Assembly (NCBI GenBank): GCA_026724425.1
Contig: JAIUCV010000402.1
Coordinates: 248,001 to 312,000, forward strand
Direction: 5' to 3'
DNA from: Erythrophleum ivorense
Lineage: Eukaryota; Streptophyta; Magnoliopsida; Fabales; Fabaceae
DNA length: 64,000 nt
Numbering within the stretch: the first letter of the stretch is position 1; the number at the start of each line of letters is the position of its first letter. This document shows positions 11,812-23,357 of this stretch, in pieces. The translations under genes and the position numbers were made by a program. A model generated the notes under the pieces. It was not told the DNA's origin, ran no database searches, and was given only the letters and a program-made list of their open reading frames with translations.

Positions 11812-13682
11812 TCATACCAAGGCATTCCTGCTGGTGTCGTAGTTAATTTTGGCACTCGCTTTAGAAGGAACAGCTCGGATCCATATACTCTGAATAAATG
11901 CTATCATCTGCAATTATCAAGACACATGAAACAACTAATTAGCGAATGATGATTAAGTTTAAGCAGCCAGTGGGTGAGCCTTGGGAAACTAGATCTACTA
12001 TCATTAAACCACAGTGTCTTGTTAACCCGAGTAAATTTATTACATACCACCAATATCAGAAAATCCAGATCAAGGCTCATCTTGAGCATTGTTCAAATAT
12101 TTTCAGTACTTACCAGTGATAGCCCAAGGCACATCATGCTGAAACCTGGAAAATAGAACGGTGCTTCTTCTGACAGGAACATGGCTACATAGGAATGAGA
12201 TGGACAAGTAATTAGGTTTTTTAATACTTTATGTTCCCATGGATTTGACACCTAAATATACCTACCTGTCAGTGGAGTGAAGATTAACGGAGAAATGATG
12301 TTGGCGAAAGAGCTAATTCCTGAAAGACATCCTTGAACCATTCCCTAAACCAAATATTAATCAGTGGTAAAGCTGAAAGAAGGTGTCCTACAAACAAATG
12401 AAGTGTTAAAAGCAGAAAACCCAATACCTGCTCGGCAGGTCCAACCTGTTTAGATACAATGCTGCATATCTGTGCCATGCACAACTAGAGTGATCAGAAT
12501 ACCAAGTCCATGAAGTTCAACAAAAAATGATACGAGATATCAACGTACACTTGGGCGCACAAAAACACCAAAAACAGAGCAGACTCCTAAGGCATATGGA
12601 ACCTGCATGGTTTGCAAGTGTCTTCAAGAACTATTTTGAAAAAATAAAAGCAAATGTCAACGTGTTCGAAGAAAAAACTACCCATGGGGCCCAGGATATG
12701 CTGTAAACTGAAGTCTGCAATCGTATCATATATTGTGAAATGTTAGTACTTAGTAATACTCTCTGCTCGTTCGTGTTAACATGCCTTTACAAGAAATGGT
12801 GTGAAGAGCTTGGGAGGCTGAAACTTACAGTGATGCAGCCAACAAAGAGGCCTATTGAAAGTAACTTCTCCTCTCCTATAGCAGGTACTAATATGGGCAT
12901 TAATAGTAGCTGCGGAGTTGTAGATGTCAAATTAACCAAATAAATTTGAGTTTGTGGAACCAATTCCATTGAAAATTAGAGAAACTAAAATTGTGTAACA
13001 GATTAAGGCACACTTGTGCTAGAGTTGCTCCAATCCCACCAATTAGCATCAGATCAGCAAACTGGTTCTTGCTGAATTGAAATCGAAACTTCAAGTAGTA
13101 CTGCATGACATGGAAAATTTGTCAACTTACAACTAACTTCATGAAAAATTTTATAAATTATAAACTGTTGCTGCTTGAACTATGCATGCTGCTTTGCAGC
13201 TAAAACCGTCTATACATGCTACTGATGTGATTATTATAAATTACCAGTGCTGAAACCTGCAAACCACCATCTGCAAGACTGTTGAAGAAGGAAACAATCG
13301 CTGCTTTCGAAAATGTGGGGCTGCAAAAGTGAAGCTTCCTTACATCAATCCTATAAACTCTATTGGTAGATTTCGTCCAAAAACTGATTATTGTCCACAA
13401 TATATAATATAAAAACTTACGTATCTAAGATGCATTCTTGCAATATGCCTTATTACGTACCTAGACTTCAGCAAGCAAATGAGATCCCTCACCGATGGCA
13501 GTCTCTTGAATGTTGCTGGTGATGAGTCTAATTTCTCACTGATCTCTTCAACATGTGACTCCCCACTCTCTTTCAACATTGGCTGCCTCACACCGCCACC
13601 AACTACACTTTCCTCCAGAAATATTCTCATGTACACCGCTGAACTCATCGAAAATAATGCAGCAACCTGAACAAAACCAATC

Positions 13683-13747
<65 letters not shown>

Positions 13748-16700
13748 TATAATATATTAGTATTATTATATATGAGCTTCCACCAGTAACTAGGACATTA
13801 ATGAGCTCGAGAAGACTATCCAAAACCTGAAATGTTAAAGCGGTGGAAAGGAAACGGGAAGCTAAGGTTCCACAGACAAATGATGCTGAGCTTACGCCTG
13901 CAAGGATTCCGAATGCAGATGCTCGTTTTCTCTCTCCAACTTTGTCTGCCTACTCATCATATCGAAATATATACACTAATCAATTATTTCAGTAAACTCA
14001 ACATAACTTGGACTCTCTTAATTTGATCAATTTATGATCGGCTATGCGCTTGACACCGATGGAATCATAGTAGACCAATTAACTACCTAACAATTACCAT
14101 TGACAAGGTCAAATATTTTGGGATTTGTGAAATACCACGTATGCAAGAGCGAGGCAGTTTACAGAGCCTTCGCCCACAATGGCAGTGAGAGTCTTGACCA
14201 CAAGGTATGCGTAGAAGAAGCTTGTAGCCCTGCTGTATGCCAATATCACTGCAATACACACACACACACCAAGACAATTTAGTATTACATATAGCCGACA
14301 TCAATCTTAAAATACGTTCTTGTTAAGAACAAATGAAAAATTCAGAACAAACTCAGTCCCATTCTATAAAGTCGGGGTGGAGAGACGGCGAATAACCATA
14401 TATATTAGTACTTCCCCCTGAATATACTCTCTAGCTTGCAAGCTCGGCCTACACAATATCCAAGTCTGACTTATGTGCAAGTGTGGAGCAAATATGTTAT
14501 ATAAGTGAGGGGGACCACCCAATGCTTTAGAGTTATGATCCCTGTGCATGAAACCATGCGCACATGCACTAGGAAATTATCTACCAGGGAAAGACTGATC
14601 ACAAGGTTGTCGTATGGTTTGAGTAATCGTATGGATATGTAATGGAGTTGCAATGGAAAGAACAGAAAGCTGCTCTTACACTTCACTGTATCAAACTGTC
14701 TTCCTCACCTTAATTTTCTGACTTGCGAGGGATACATGAAGGATTAGCATTGCTTTTCACCCATATAGAATGGGAATGAAAATCCAGTTTAATTTTCTCT
14801 ATAATATGGATTGAATGATTTAACGATGATTGGGAACTTAAGGAATGGTGCATAATAATTCAGGAAGAGCTTGTTTGACTGTATTCAAGAAAGTGGGTGT
14901 GATGATGAGTGAGTGCCAAAGTGGCGCCGAAGCATCCACAAGACAGGATTTCAGTGTGTAGTTCCAAAATGCCGCACCCCATGAATATTGATAATGCATT
15001 TGAAAAATGACACATGAAGAGATGTCATTACGAGTCGGAGTGGTCCCAAGAGAGAGAGAGACAAAGAAATGTGACACCAAGAGCGCCACTAAGAAAGTCT
15101 ATCAAATATAAATAGAAATACAAACCTAAAGGAATGATGGACAGCGTTAGTGGAAGCGTCAGCAAAGCTTTCCTGCCGTACCGGTCAGACAAGTTCCCTA
15201 TTAACGGCGTCATCACAACTGCTCCCACTCCCGTTATCTGCAGCCCCATATTTTCCACAATTACAATCTTCTTCCTTACATGTTCTAACTCCTTTATCCC
15301 TTTTATTCATTAATGAGTGATGCAGCATCCTTATCATATTATTCTTCATTGTTAATTAATGCGTGATGCAGCATCCTTACCATATTAACACTCATGACGG
15401 AAACATACATTTATCCAAATTTTAAAAAATTACAGAAACAATGTCATGATTCTTTCATTTGCTTCCATGCACAAAAATTGCCCACTATAATTTCAAATCT
15501 AAAATCATATCACCAATCATAATAATGATAACTAATAAATTTCTATCCCTTTTTTTAATTAAAGAAAAAAAGGAATTCTGGCCACTTCATTGATTTTGAA
15601 GCAGCCAAATATATAATCAGATATAGTAGCAAAGGTAAAACATATATCATTTCTATTCTGTTTTGTTGGTAAATGAAAAGAAATAAATGTCCTTGTCTTG
15701 TGTATAAAGACAATATCAAACTGTACAAAATAAATTTGCCTAATCCATACTATCACTTTCAACTATGTAATAAACTAAATCAACAAAAGATTACTAGTTA
15801 ACAAACACCATTTCCATCAGAAGAGTATACTTCACTTCAGACGGTTATACACACACTAATATAACTATAATTGAATTGGTTTACACTCAACTTGATTACA
15901 AGTGAAAAAGTTTTTTGGTCCCAATAGACTCGATTTAAATAATAATAATAATAATAATAATAATATGAGCCTAAGAATAAAACCCACAAAAAATATGGAT
16001 CCATTTTGAAAAGCGCGACATGTAAAATAGGCTAAACTTGAATTTTTTTTTTAAACTTGATTCAAATTTTCAATATTATACTTATAGATATAACAAATAT
16101 GTCAATTTTATAATTAATAAAAAATTAAATTATAATCATACCCATTCGCACTCAATCAGTGGCGGAGGCAAGGGAGGACCTATGAGGCCTTGGGCCCCTG
16201 CCGTTTGAGAAAAATTAAGATTATGTACAAAAATTTGATAAATTAACTATCGTCCAAAAAAAAAAGTTTGCAAATTAATCCCCATAAAACTACATATCGC
16301 CCTCTCAAAATTTTTTTTCTCCCTCCGCATCATGCTGGTCGTAGACTCTCAGGCCTGCCAAAAAAATTTCTATACTTATAAAACTCTAGCGTCACGTTTG
16401 GAAAAAAATTTGATAAAATATTAATTTTGTTTTTATAAGTATTACTCAATTATTATTAAATATTATTTATTAAATATTATTTAATTATAAAAATAAAGAT
16501 ATTATAAATATTTTTTGTCTTCAAAATTATTTTTTTCTATTTTTATACCTTTTTGCATAATTCACAACCCATATAAGTTCAGTCGCTGATCACGAGAGAA
16601 TCTTTGATGAAATCAGGAGCAGCAGAGTGGATATATATACTATATAGTTAAGGAACTCCCAACATGTTGACGTTGAATATTAGGTGGGGATTTGGAATAT

Positions 16701-17272
16701 ACTTGGGATTTGGCTATCCCAAAAAGATAATTTTGTTAATTAGTACGGATATATTGTATAACAATAAACTAAAAATTATAAATTATTTAATACTACTGAG
16801 GACGTCGCTCCAAACGACTACCTGCATAAAAAATTCTACCTCAAATATCAATTGAAATTCAACCTTCAACTTGTGTATAGGTATTATACAGGCTATGAAT
16901 GGAGATGGAAGGAGGAATAAAAATGAAGAATGTATGAAAGCAGAAACCAGAGAAATTGACATAAAATTAGCAAAGTTCATGTTGGATCCGAAAAACTTGA
17001 CGATATTAATTCTGAACAGTAAGATGTTAAATTTTGTGTGTCGTCGCTAGTGGGTGCGTGGAGGAAGGTTGTGAGTAGAGAATACTTACCGCCTGCTGGA
17101 ATCCGGTGAGGTAAATAGCAAGGGAGCACTGGTGTTCACCTGGGCAAAGCGCCAACACGGTGACGTCGGTGATTGCCGGAACCACCACGAAACCAGCGAA
17201 CCCTGCCAGGAACACCGTCACAAAAAGCTCCCTCAACCCCTTCTCCATTTCTCTCTTCCCAACTCTATTCAT
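11812..17272 (-). CDS. MFS transporter, HIAT1/MFSD14 (TetA-like) family, 14 exons, 451 aa
   Basis: Exons in coding order: 17272-17090, 15237-15126, 14248-14136, 13949-13827, 13666-13461, 13320-13245, 13100-13014, 12909-12829, 12714-12682, 12602-12549, 12469-12428, 12344-12266, 12184-12114, 11907-11812. All junctions are GT-AG and keep frame; total 1356 nt. The first helix follows MNRVGKREMEKGLREL (VFLAGFAGFVVVPAITDV). Residues about 71-83 (GNLSDRYGRKALL) are a textbook MFS motif A in the loop between helices 2 and 3. Later segments include GERKRASAFGILAGV, SKNQFADLMLIGG and VSKQVGPAEQGMVQG, matching plant 'hippocampus abundant transcript-like' proteins related to bacterial tetracycline exporters (Arabidopsis MEE15 group). 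Length is normal. The substrate is not known for the plant family. Met9 (MEKGL) is an alternative start closer to what I recall of homologs. Intron 1 (1.85 kb) holds transposon debris and an AAT repeat. A 33-nt microexon (12682-12714) was found only through homology. Confidence 0.93.
13683..13742. repeat. Compound microsatellite (AT)n(AG)n in MFS intron 4
   Basis: About 8 AT units followed by about 22 AG units, uninterrupted, 16 bp from the acceptor of MFS exon 5. On the transcribed strand the tract is (CT)n then (AT)n just upstream of the 3' splice site, so its length could change the polypyrimidine tract. Confidence 0.97.
15938..15965. repeat. (AAT)n microsatellite in MFS intron 1
   Basis: Nine uninterrupted AAT units, flanked by ordinary AT-rich intron sequence. 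Confidence 0.95.
16157..16337. mobile_element. Possible short hAT-like non-autonomous element
   Basis: Begins CAGTGGCGGAGGCAAGGG, which resembles the CAGGGGCGGAG-type ends of Tip100-like hAT elements, and ends with CCCTCCGCATCATGCTG, a loose reverse complement. No internal coding and no clear 8-bp target duplication. It lies in intron 1 of the MFS gene. Confidence 0.35.
16395..16560. repeat. AT-rich dispersed repeat, copy 2 (in MFS intron 1)
   Basis: Contains TTTGATAAAATAT, ATTATTTAATTAT and AAATAAAGATATTATAAATA in the same order as the copy at 11432-11660. The two copies bracket the coding part of the MFS gene from its 3' flank to its first intron. Confidence 0.5.
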
Positions 17273-18241
17273 CCAAAGAAAAAGAAGAGCTTTTGTGCGC
17301 CAACAAACCCACTCTCTCTTCGCACTAGGTTCGGTTGCTTTTTGCTTTTTACTTTTTGGGTGAGAAGACGGGGTTAACAGAACAAATAAATACTAATAAA
17401 AACCAACAAGACGAAGGTTAGCTTCCTAGTATGCGCGTGAATCAGGATTTCTAACGGAGGTTATAATCTTTTGTGGGTATGGACACGCACAAAAACATTA
17501 AATTGGGGAACCCAAGCAAATGCATGCTTTTCAAAAATGAATGTCTATTCACGCTTGGTCTCGGATAACGACACACACCTCTTGAAGATCGTTTTTCTTT
17601 TTTTTTTTAAATACTTGGGTACGTCTAGCCTTTCAAACCATAAACATCATATCTTGAATCCTTGAGATATAAATTAACATGTTAATTAAAATATTAATAC
17701 AGCACAATTGAGTGCGTCAGGAGGTAACCTAACATTAGTTGGAGGGTCAAGAAATTTCGGGAAGGTGATAAAACGACATTTGCTCTTTCCTCTCCAGTCC
17801 ACTAGAAAAGGGCTTAATGGTTGTTAATTTGTCGTTGTAGACTTGATTGGGATTTTGACTGAAGAAATTGTTATGGCCCCATAACCTGCACTGGTTAAAA
17901 TTGAAAAACATGAGTCAGTTTTGTAGTGTAAAGCAAGCCTGATTAATGGATCACTTATAAATCATAAGCCCATGAAGTCCCAGTGTCTGGGCCATTTGGG
18001 CCGAAAATTAAATGAGGAAACCCTTGATTGCGCGATCCAATAGGTGTCTATCTGGAGCGAATTGTCGAGCGTTGAAAGGGTAAACTGGTAAGTGACGGTT
18101 GCGATGTTTGAGAAATCGGGGACAGGCACATACATAAACTCGGCATCATCCTATTCCTAACAAATGTTCATGTTGGTTGATTCGTTGGGGCTTAGCATTT
18201 GTGTTCCGATATCTATTCTATTTTCATTCTAGAACACTAGC
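17273..18241. promoter_or_regulatory. Divergent promoter region of the MFS gene and SMT2
   Basis: The 969 bp between the two start codons must hold both promoters, because the genes point away from each other. The side near the MFS start is CT-rich. I see no clear canonical TATA box at the right distance for either gene. ORFs here (17471-17665 and part of 18177-18791) have no protein features. Confidence 0.6.
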
Positions 18242-19324
18242 ATGGATTTCATTGCACTATTGTGCACCGCCTCCCTCGTCTTGGGCGGGCTCTACTGGTT
18301 CATCTGCATCCTCGGCCCCGCCGAGCAGAAGGGAAAGCGAGCCGTCAATCTCTCCGGCGGTTCAATCGCCGCCGGAAAGGTCCAAGACAGCTACAGACAG
18401 TATTGGTCCTTCTTTCGCCGACCCAAAGAAATCCAAAACGTCGATAATGTCCCTTCCTTTGTCGACACTTTCTACAATCTTGTCACTGACATCTACGAAT
18501 GGGGTTGGGGCCAATCCTTTCACTTCTCCCCTTCCATCCCGGGCAAATCCCACCGCGACGCCACTCGAATCCACGAAGAAATGGCCGTCGATCTCCTCAA
18601 CGTCAAGCCCGGCCACAAGATTCTTGATGCCGGCTGTGGGGTCGGTGGGCCCATGCGCGCCATCGCCGCCCATTCTGGTGCCAATGTGGTTGGAATCACC
18701 ATCAACGAGTACCAAGTCGGTCGTGCCAAATTGCACAATAAGAAAGCGGGATTGGATAAATTATGCGAGGTTGTTTGTGGCAACTTTCTGAATATGCCTT
18801 TCAAAGATAACTCCTTCGATGGGGCTTATTCGATCGAGGCGACCTGTCACGCTCCAAAGCTTGAGGAGGTTTACGCTGAGATTTATAGGGTTTTGAAGCC
18901 TGGTGGAATGTATGTTTCCTATGAATGGGTGACGACGGAGTTGTATAAGCCTGAGGATTCCTCTCATGTGGAGATTATACAGGGAATTGAGAGGGGTGAT
19001 GCATTGCCTGGCTTGAGGAGCTACAGTGACATTGCGGAGGCTGCGAAGAAGGTTGGATTTGAGGTGGTGAAGGAGAAGGATCTGTCGAAGCCTCCGGCAA
19101 AACCATGGTGGTTGAGGTTGAAGATGGGGAAAATTGCGTACTGGAGGAATCACCTTATGATAACGGTGCTTGCCTGGCTTGGAATTGCACCCAAAGGGGT
19201 TGTGGATGTTCACGAAATGTTGGTCGAGACAGCTGGTTATCTCACCAGAGGTGGGGAGACTGGGATTTTCACTCCTATGCACATGATTCTTTGCAAAAAA
19301 CCAGAGTCTGCTGGTTTGTCTTAG
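18242..19324 (+). CDS. SMT2: Sterol C-24 methyltransferase 2 (24-methylenelophenol methyltransferase)
   Basis: Single exon, 360 residues, the usual SMT2 length. It is a plant enzyme of EC 2.1.1.143 that transfers a methyl group from S-adenosylmethionine to 24-methylenelophenol, giving 24-ethylidenelophenol and so directing carbon to sitosterol rather than campesterol at the ER membrane. Residues about 5-25 are a hydrophobic anchor (ALLCTASLVLGGLYWFICIL), which separates SMT2/3 from SMT1-type proteins. YEWGWGQSFHFSP (85-97) is the sterol-binding region I; ILDAGCGVGGP (127-137) is the AdoMet motif; SIEATCHAPK (187-196) is the third conserved region; VLKPGGMYVSYEW follows. Plant SMT2 genes are typically intronless, as here. 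The start is the only ATG before the anchor. The first ~480 nt use C/G-ending codons, whereas the rest uses many T/A-ending codons. SMT3 is the close alternative. Confidence 0.97.
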   Translation: MDFIALLCTASLVLGGLYWFICILGPAEQKGKRAVNLSGGSIAAGKVQDSYRQYWSFFRRPKEIQNVDNVPSFVDTFYNLVTDIYEWGWGQSFHFSPSIPGKSHRDATRIHEEMAVDLLNVKPGHKILDAGCGVGGPMRAIAAHSGANVVGITINEYQVGRAKLHNKKAGLDKLCEVVCGNFLNMPFKDNSFDGAYSIEATCHAPKLEEVYAEIYRVLKPGGMYVSYEWVTTELYKPEDSSHVEIIQGIERGDALPGLRSYSDIAEAAKKVGFEVVKEKDLSKPPAKPWWLRLKMGKIAYWRNHLMITVLAWLGIAPKGVVDVHEMLVETAGYLTRGGETGIFTPMHMILCKKPESAGLS

Positions 19325-22300
19325 GGAGCAAATGTAGTGCAACTCCCTCGTTTTCCCCCTCTATGGGTTTGGTTTGAGTTGAAATTTGTTATTTTCTTCA
19401 CTAGTTGGTTCACCTTGCCTTTGACGGTTTTTTTTTTTCCCCTTTTCCTCGTCAAAATTTGCTTTTTTCTATTAGATATTGATGCTCCATGTACTAGAGC
19501 TGCGAGCAATTAAGTAGTTGAATAAGGGTCTCGATAGGTTATTTTAGTAGAATTGTTTGATTATTCCTTTACTTACCAATGAAGTTTCTCGGATTTAAGC
19601 TCAATGTTCTTCTTAATGAAGCTCCTCTGGTTTATCAAGGACAGTTTTTCGTGCTTTTACTTTTTACCTGTATCTTTGTAAACATGCGAATTGATTGAGA
19701 GCATATTCAAGTATTTAGACCGGAATTTGTAATTTCCGGTAATTGGATGGGGTAACTTAAACTTTCAACTTCATTTAAATGTTTAATTTAGTTGAAAAGT
19801 GCCGAATTGCCAAGCTGAATAGATGCAAATGATGCTAGAATCACAGTTAAAGTAGCCGTTTGTCTTGCCTTGAACCAAGTAAATTACCAAAGTAGTGACA
19901 GGCAGGCAAGGATGCAATACGGTGGATTTTGGCGTTACTGCTAGAACCCTAATGAGTAGATGACATTTTGAACCGTATAGATGAAGCGATTTTCCTATAT
20001 TTTCATCCAAAAACCCAAAAGAAAAAAACAACTATATTATTTACATTTCATTCTTAATTTAACCATCATGTGCATGCCGTATGATGTCGCGAAAAGATAA
20101 CCTTTATATTCTCTAACAATGCGCTGGAGTAGTGTACTCTTAGTCATTTTATATAATGAAATAGGAAGATAGTTATATAATGTTAATGACGAACGTCCCT
20201 CTCATGAAAATATGCTACTCTTTTGGACCAGAGTACTGCATTAAGCATTGAGTGTTTAGAGAGACAGGAAATGATGTCATATCAATTCTTGGTGATTTGA
20301 GATGTCATGTGCTTTTGTATCTGTAAAGTTGGGTGGTGAGAACAATCAGGTAATGGCAAGGTAATAGCTAATTCCGCATTCACAATTTTACGTATTCCCA
20401 CTAATTTACATTATAGCCTTACGGAATCAACTTAAATCAGAAATTGATTTATGCTGCTTTTCTATTCCCCTAGTTGATTCCTTCACTTCTTTTCATCGAT
20501 GCCTCCAATTCTCACCATTGACAAATATGTTCTTTTTTTAATGCCTATTACCCATGGAGTGTATGATCCCACACATGATCATGAACTGTAATTCACTGTT
20601 GAAAAGACTCTTCACGGTATCTAACGTAAATGATAGTTCGGACGGAAAGAACGTTAACCGTGAACACGTAGGATCTGAAGTTTCCAATGAAGGATCAATG
20701 TCTTAACATAGGCTGGAATCAAAGCAGGAATCACGTGATCTATCCACATGATTGGCTTGTCAAGCACTACTGGTTGTTGTGTTCTTTTCTTTGTCTTGCA
20801 TCTTCTTATGTCTTTCCTCTCCATGTTGTTGCCACTACTTCAACCAGAAAAACAACATACGATAGTCAGGGATTCGGATCTAACACAGCCGTAATGAATA
20901 CATCCACGGACAAAGCTAAAATTTGAGTATTTACCATATTGGACACGCCTTGTTTGTTTCTACTCCACCATTGTTTTTGATCAGGATTACAAATGTCATA
21001 GCATGCTTGGACAAGCCCAAGTATGAAGGCTGAATATGCTATTGTGATGGCAATTTAAAACCAGGTTTAAAGAGTGAATGATACAAACACGAGCTTATTT
21101 ATCGCCGGTTGAAGGGCTACTTCAAGCTCTTGAATGTTGCCCCTGAATCTGTCAAGAGTCCTCCTCTGTTATAGAGATTTGTGATTTACTGATTTTGTCC
21201 CCAGAAAAAAAAAAAGGAAAAATGAATAAATAAATAAAGCAAGCTGAGAATTTTTGAAGTTAACAATACGATATTATTAAAGTAATATGGACAAAAACTT
21301 TGCTTAGTAACAAAATAGATGAAGACCCTACGCGGAATTTAAAGCATATGATGTAGAACTTGTTGGTTCTTAAAGTAAGCTTCCAATACACAGTATCAAC
21401 ACCAAAAATAGTGGGGTCTAGGCGTGTTTCACTGCAATTTTGGCCAAGTGCTGGCCACCGCCATTAATGTCATTCCTTTCTGCAGCAAAGTAAACGCCAA
21501 CTTTGACAATCTTGTCTTCTATCTGTCTTAGCACTTCATCCTTCATTGGCTACGCTACAGACTGTATTATGTATAAAGATTTTCTAAATGACCAAATTAA
21601 ATTTTTTGAATACTCCGGGTTCCGGACATATCTTTTATCAATTGTTAGAGAAGAAGTTTGATATCTTGTTTGCACGAGATCTGTCAGAAAGTTATTAAGG
21701 TCCATGTTATCGCCTAAATCTGACTTGTAAAGCGATTCCTCATACAAATCATGACTATGAATGAGGATACTGCTAGCCAATTATTCCTCAAAAGAAAGAA
21801 GCAGAATGAAAAATAACAGCTAAGAACGCGCTATGAATTACATCCTAATCCCGTTGTGTTGAGTCAGTGTAGATCTGTTTTTTTCTTCTTCTTCTTCTTC
21901 TTTTCTTCGTTTGTTCTTTATTTTATTTTTTTTTTTTTCTTTCCTTTATTTGTCAACCGGTTAGCTTGTCTATGCTTAACAACTTAGACTTGAGATCTCT
22001 GGTAATCGTTGTGCTTCAATTATCGGATTAAGCTTTCTAAATAGGCTGCTAATAATTGTTGGAATGTAAGCACCGAAACTGATTCATGCTTTGAATTTAA
22101 TATAGTGGAAGAAAATATTCAATTCACGACCTTATCTGATGATGACAGTGCCAATACTTAAATTAGCAAAAAATAATTCCTTCCCTGTGCTTCTCATATA
22201 CCACTCCAATATTTGTATATTTAGATAGGTAGTTAACGAGTTATGAGCACTTGAGAAAGAGTTTCAAGAGAAATCCTATAAAGCGGGGGTGTACAGACTT

Positions 22301-22856
22301 AACAAAGCTCAATCATTTGACAAAATTTGCAAGATTCTAACCGAAGAAAATTGGGTCTAAAAGTTTTAGGTTGTAACCACCATATTCCCTTAAAAACTGC
22401 CAACTGTGATTTGCTATAGTATACGACGTTGATAAGGTTTGATGAATTTTCTGTGCCTACCTGAGAACTGAACTTGCTATGTAGATACATAAATAATGCG
22501 CCTAAAACTCTTCCGGGGGCCCCTTCATGCAAACGCGTCATTCTCACAAAAATTCGCCCAACCCTTAATTTGCTCTTCATCATGTGCTCGCTGAGCTGTT
22601 GGCGTGTGTTTCCCTCAATAAACTAATAAACTACTTATAAACTGTAACGCTTCAATTTGTAGTTTTATTTAAATGATATAATTGCTTCAGTTCACATTTA
22701 CGTAGCCATTGACCCTGATCTAATTATAACAGCACGTAAACTCAAAGTGAGCAGCCACCCACCAGAATGGCCATTATATTCCAACGAAGCCAGGTACTTT
22801 GTTATTCCTACCATTAGTTTATTGGAGATTCATAAATGGGCCTTCACTAATCACTC
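19325..22856. other. Intergenic DNA between SMT2 and the small PADRE-like gene
   Basis: The first few hundred bases are SMT2 3'UTR. The remainder has no supported gene. One short minus-strand ORF, 21546-21418 (42 codons, MKDEVLRQIEDKIVKVGVYF then AAERNDINGGGQHLAKIA), has coding-like composition but no ORF context, so it may be an orphan exon. A (TTC)n microsatellite lies at 21883-21906. Confidence 0.45.
21883..21906. repeat. (TTC)n microsatellite
   Basis: Seven TTC units, slightly degenerate at the right end, followed by a second T-rich tract to about 21950. Confidence 0.9.
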
Positions 22857-22866
22857 TATATATAAA
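22857..22866 (+). promoter_or_regulatory. TATA box of the small + strand gene
   Basis: TATATATAAA lies 102 bp before the ATG at 22968 and is followed by a C/A-rich leader with no upstream ATG in the last 30 bp. Spacing suits a leader of about 70 nt. Confidence 0.6.
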
Positions 22867-22967
22867 GCTCGAGGCAACTTGAACTTTCATATACATACCC
22901 TCATAGCATCTATAATCATACAAGCAAACGCAAAGAAAAGTTTGAAACTTGAATCAGCAGGTGAGAG

Positions 22968-23357
22968 ATGGAATTGAAGGTTGCAGAGAAGGCATCGTTG
23001 AAGAGAGGGTTTGGGTTGTTCAGAGGTGGGAATCAAAAGAATAGAAGCAACAGAGTGTTGGAAGGCGTTGCGAAGGCAAATGGTATTGGAAACGGCGGAC
23101 GAGTGGTTTCATGCAGTGAGGAAGATGGGGTAGTGCGGATGAAGATTGTAGTGAAAAAGAGCGATCTAAAGCAATTGATACAAGTGATGGGCGGTGGCGG
23201 TGGCGGTGGCGGCGACTCATCTGTGCCATCCTTGACGGCGGAACAACGATTGAATGTGTTGCGGAGAAAGCATATATCAAGAACCAATGCAGTGAAGGGG
23301 AAGCATCACAACAATTGCTGGACTCCTGCCCTTCAAAGCATCCCTGAAGAGCTTTAA
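22968..23357 (+). CDS. Small plant-specific protein, PADRE/DUF4228-like C-terminus, 129 aa
   Basis: A single-exon ORF starting MELKVAEKASLKRGFG. The middle has RMKIVVKKSDLKQLIQVM, the kind of basic 'K(I/V)VV.K..L..L' segment seen in small plant PADRE-type proteins. It is followed by an eight-glycine run and LTAEQRLNVLRRKHI, then ends WTPALQSIPEEL, like the W-x-P-x-L-x-SIPE tail of that family. A TATA box sits at the right distance, which supports expression. There is no signal peptide or membrane segment; the protein is very basic (many Lys/Arg). The function is not known to me; PADRE-family genes are often stress- or pathogen-induced, but that is family knowledge and the match here is by eye only. 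The ORFs on the opposite strand (23020-23287) are shadows caused by the Gly codons. Confidence 0.75.
   Translation: MELKVAEKASLKRGFGLFRGGNQKNRSNRVLEGVAKANGIGNGGRVVSCSEEDGVVRMKIVVKKSDLKQLIQVMGGGGGGGGDSSVPSLTAEQRLNVLRRKHISRTNAVKGKHHNNCWTPALQSIPEEL

Noticed and set aside
18177..18791. 204-codon + ORF overlapping the SMT2 start in another frame
   Set aside because: Ser/Pro-rich shadow of the C-rich codons of SMT2; no domain.
18362..19342. Long minus-strand ORFs (124 and 193 codons) opposite SMT2
   Set aside because: They mirror SMT2 codons; SMT2 has complete motifs and no antisense motif is visible.
22299..22583. 94-codon minus ORF
   Set aside because: No motif or homolog I know; composition is not distinctive.
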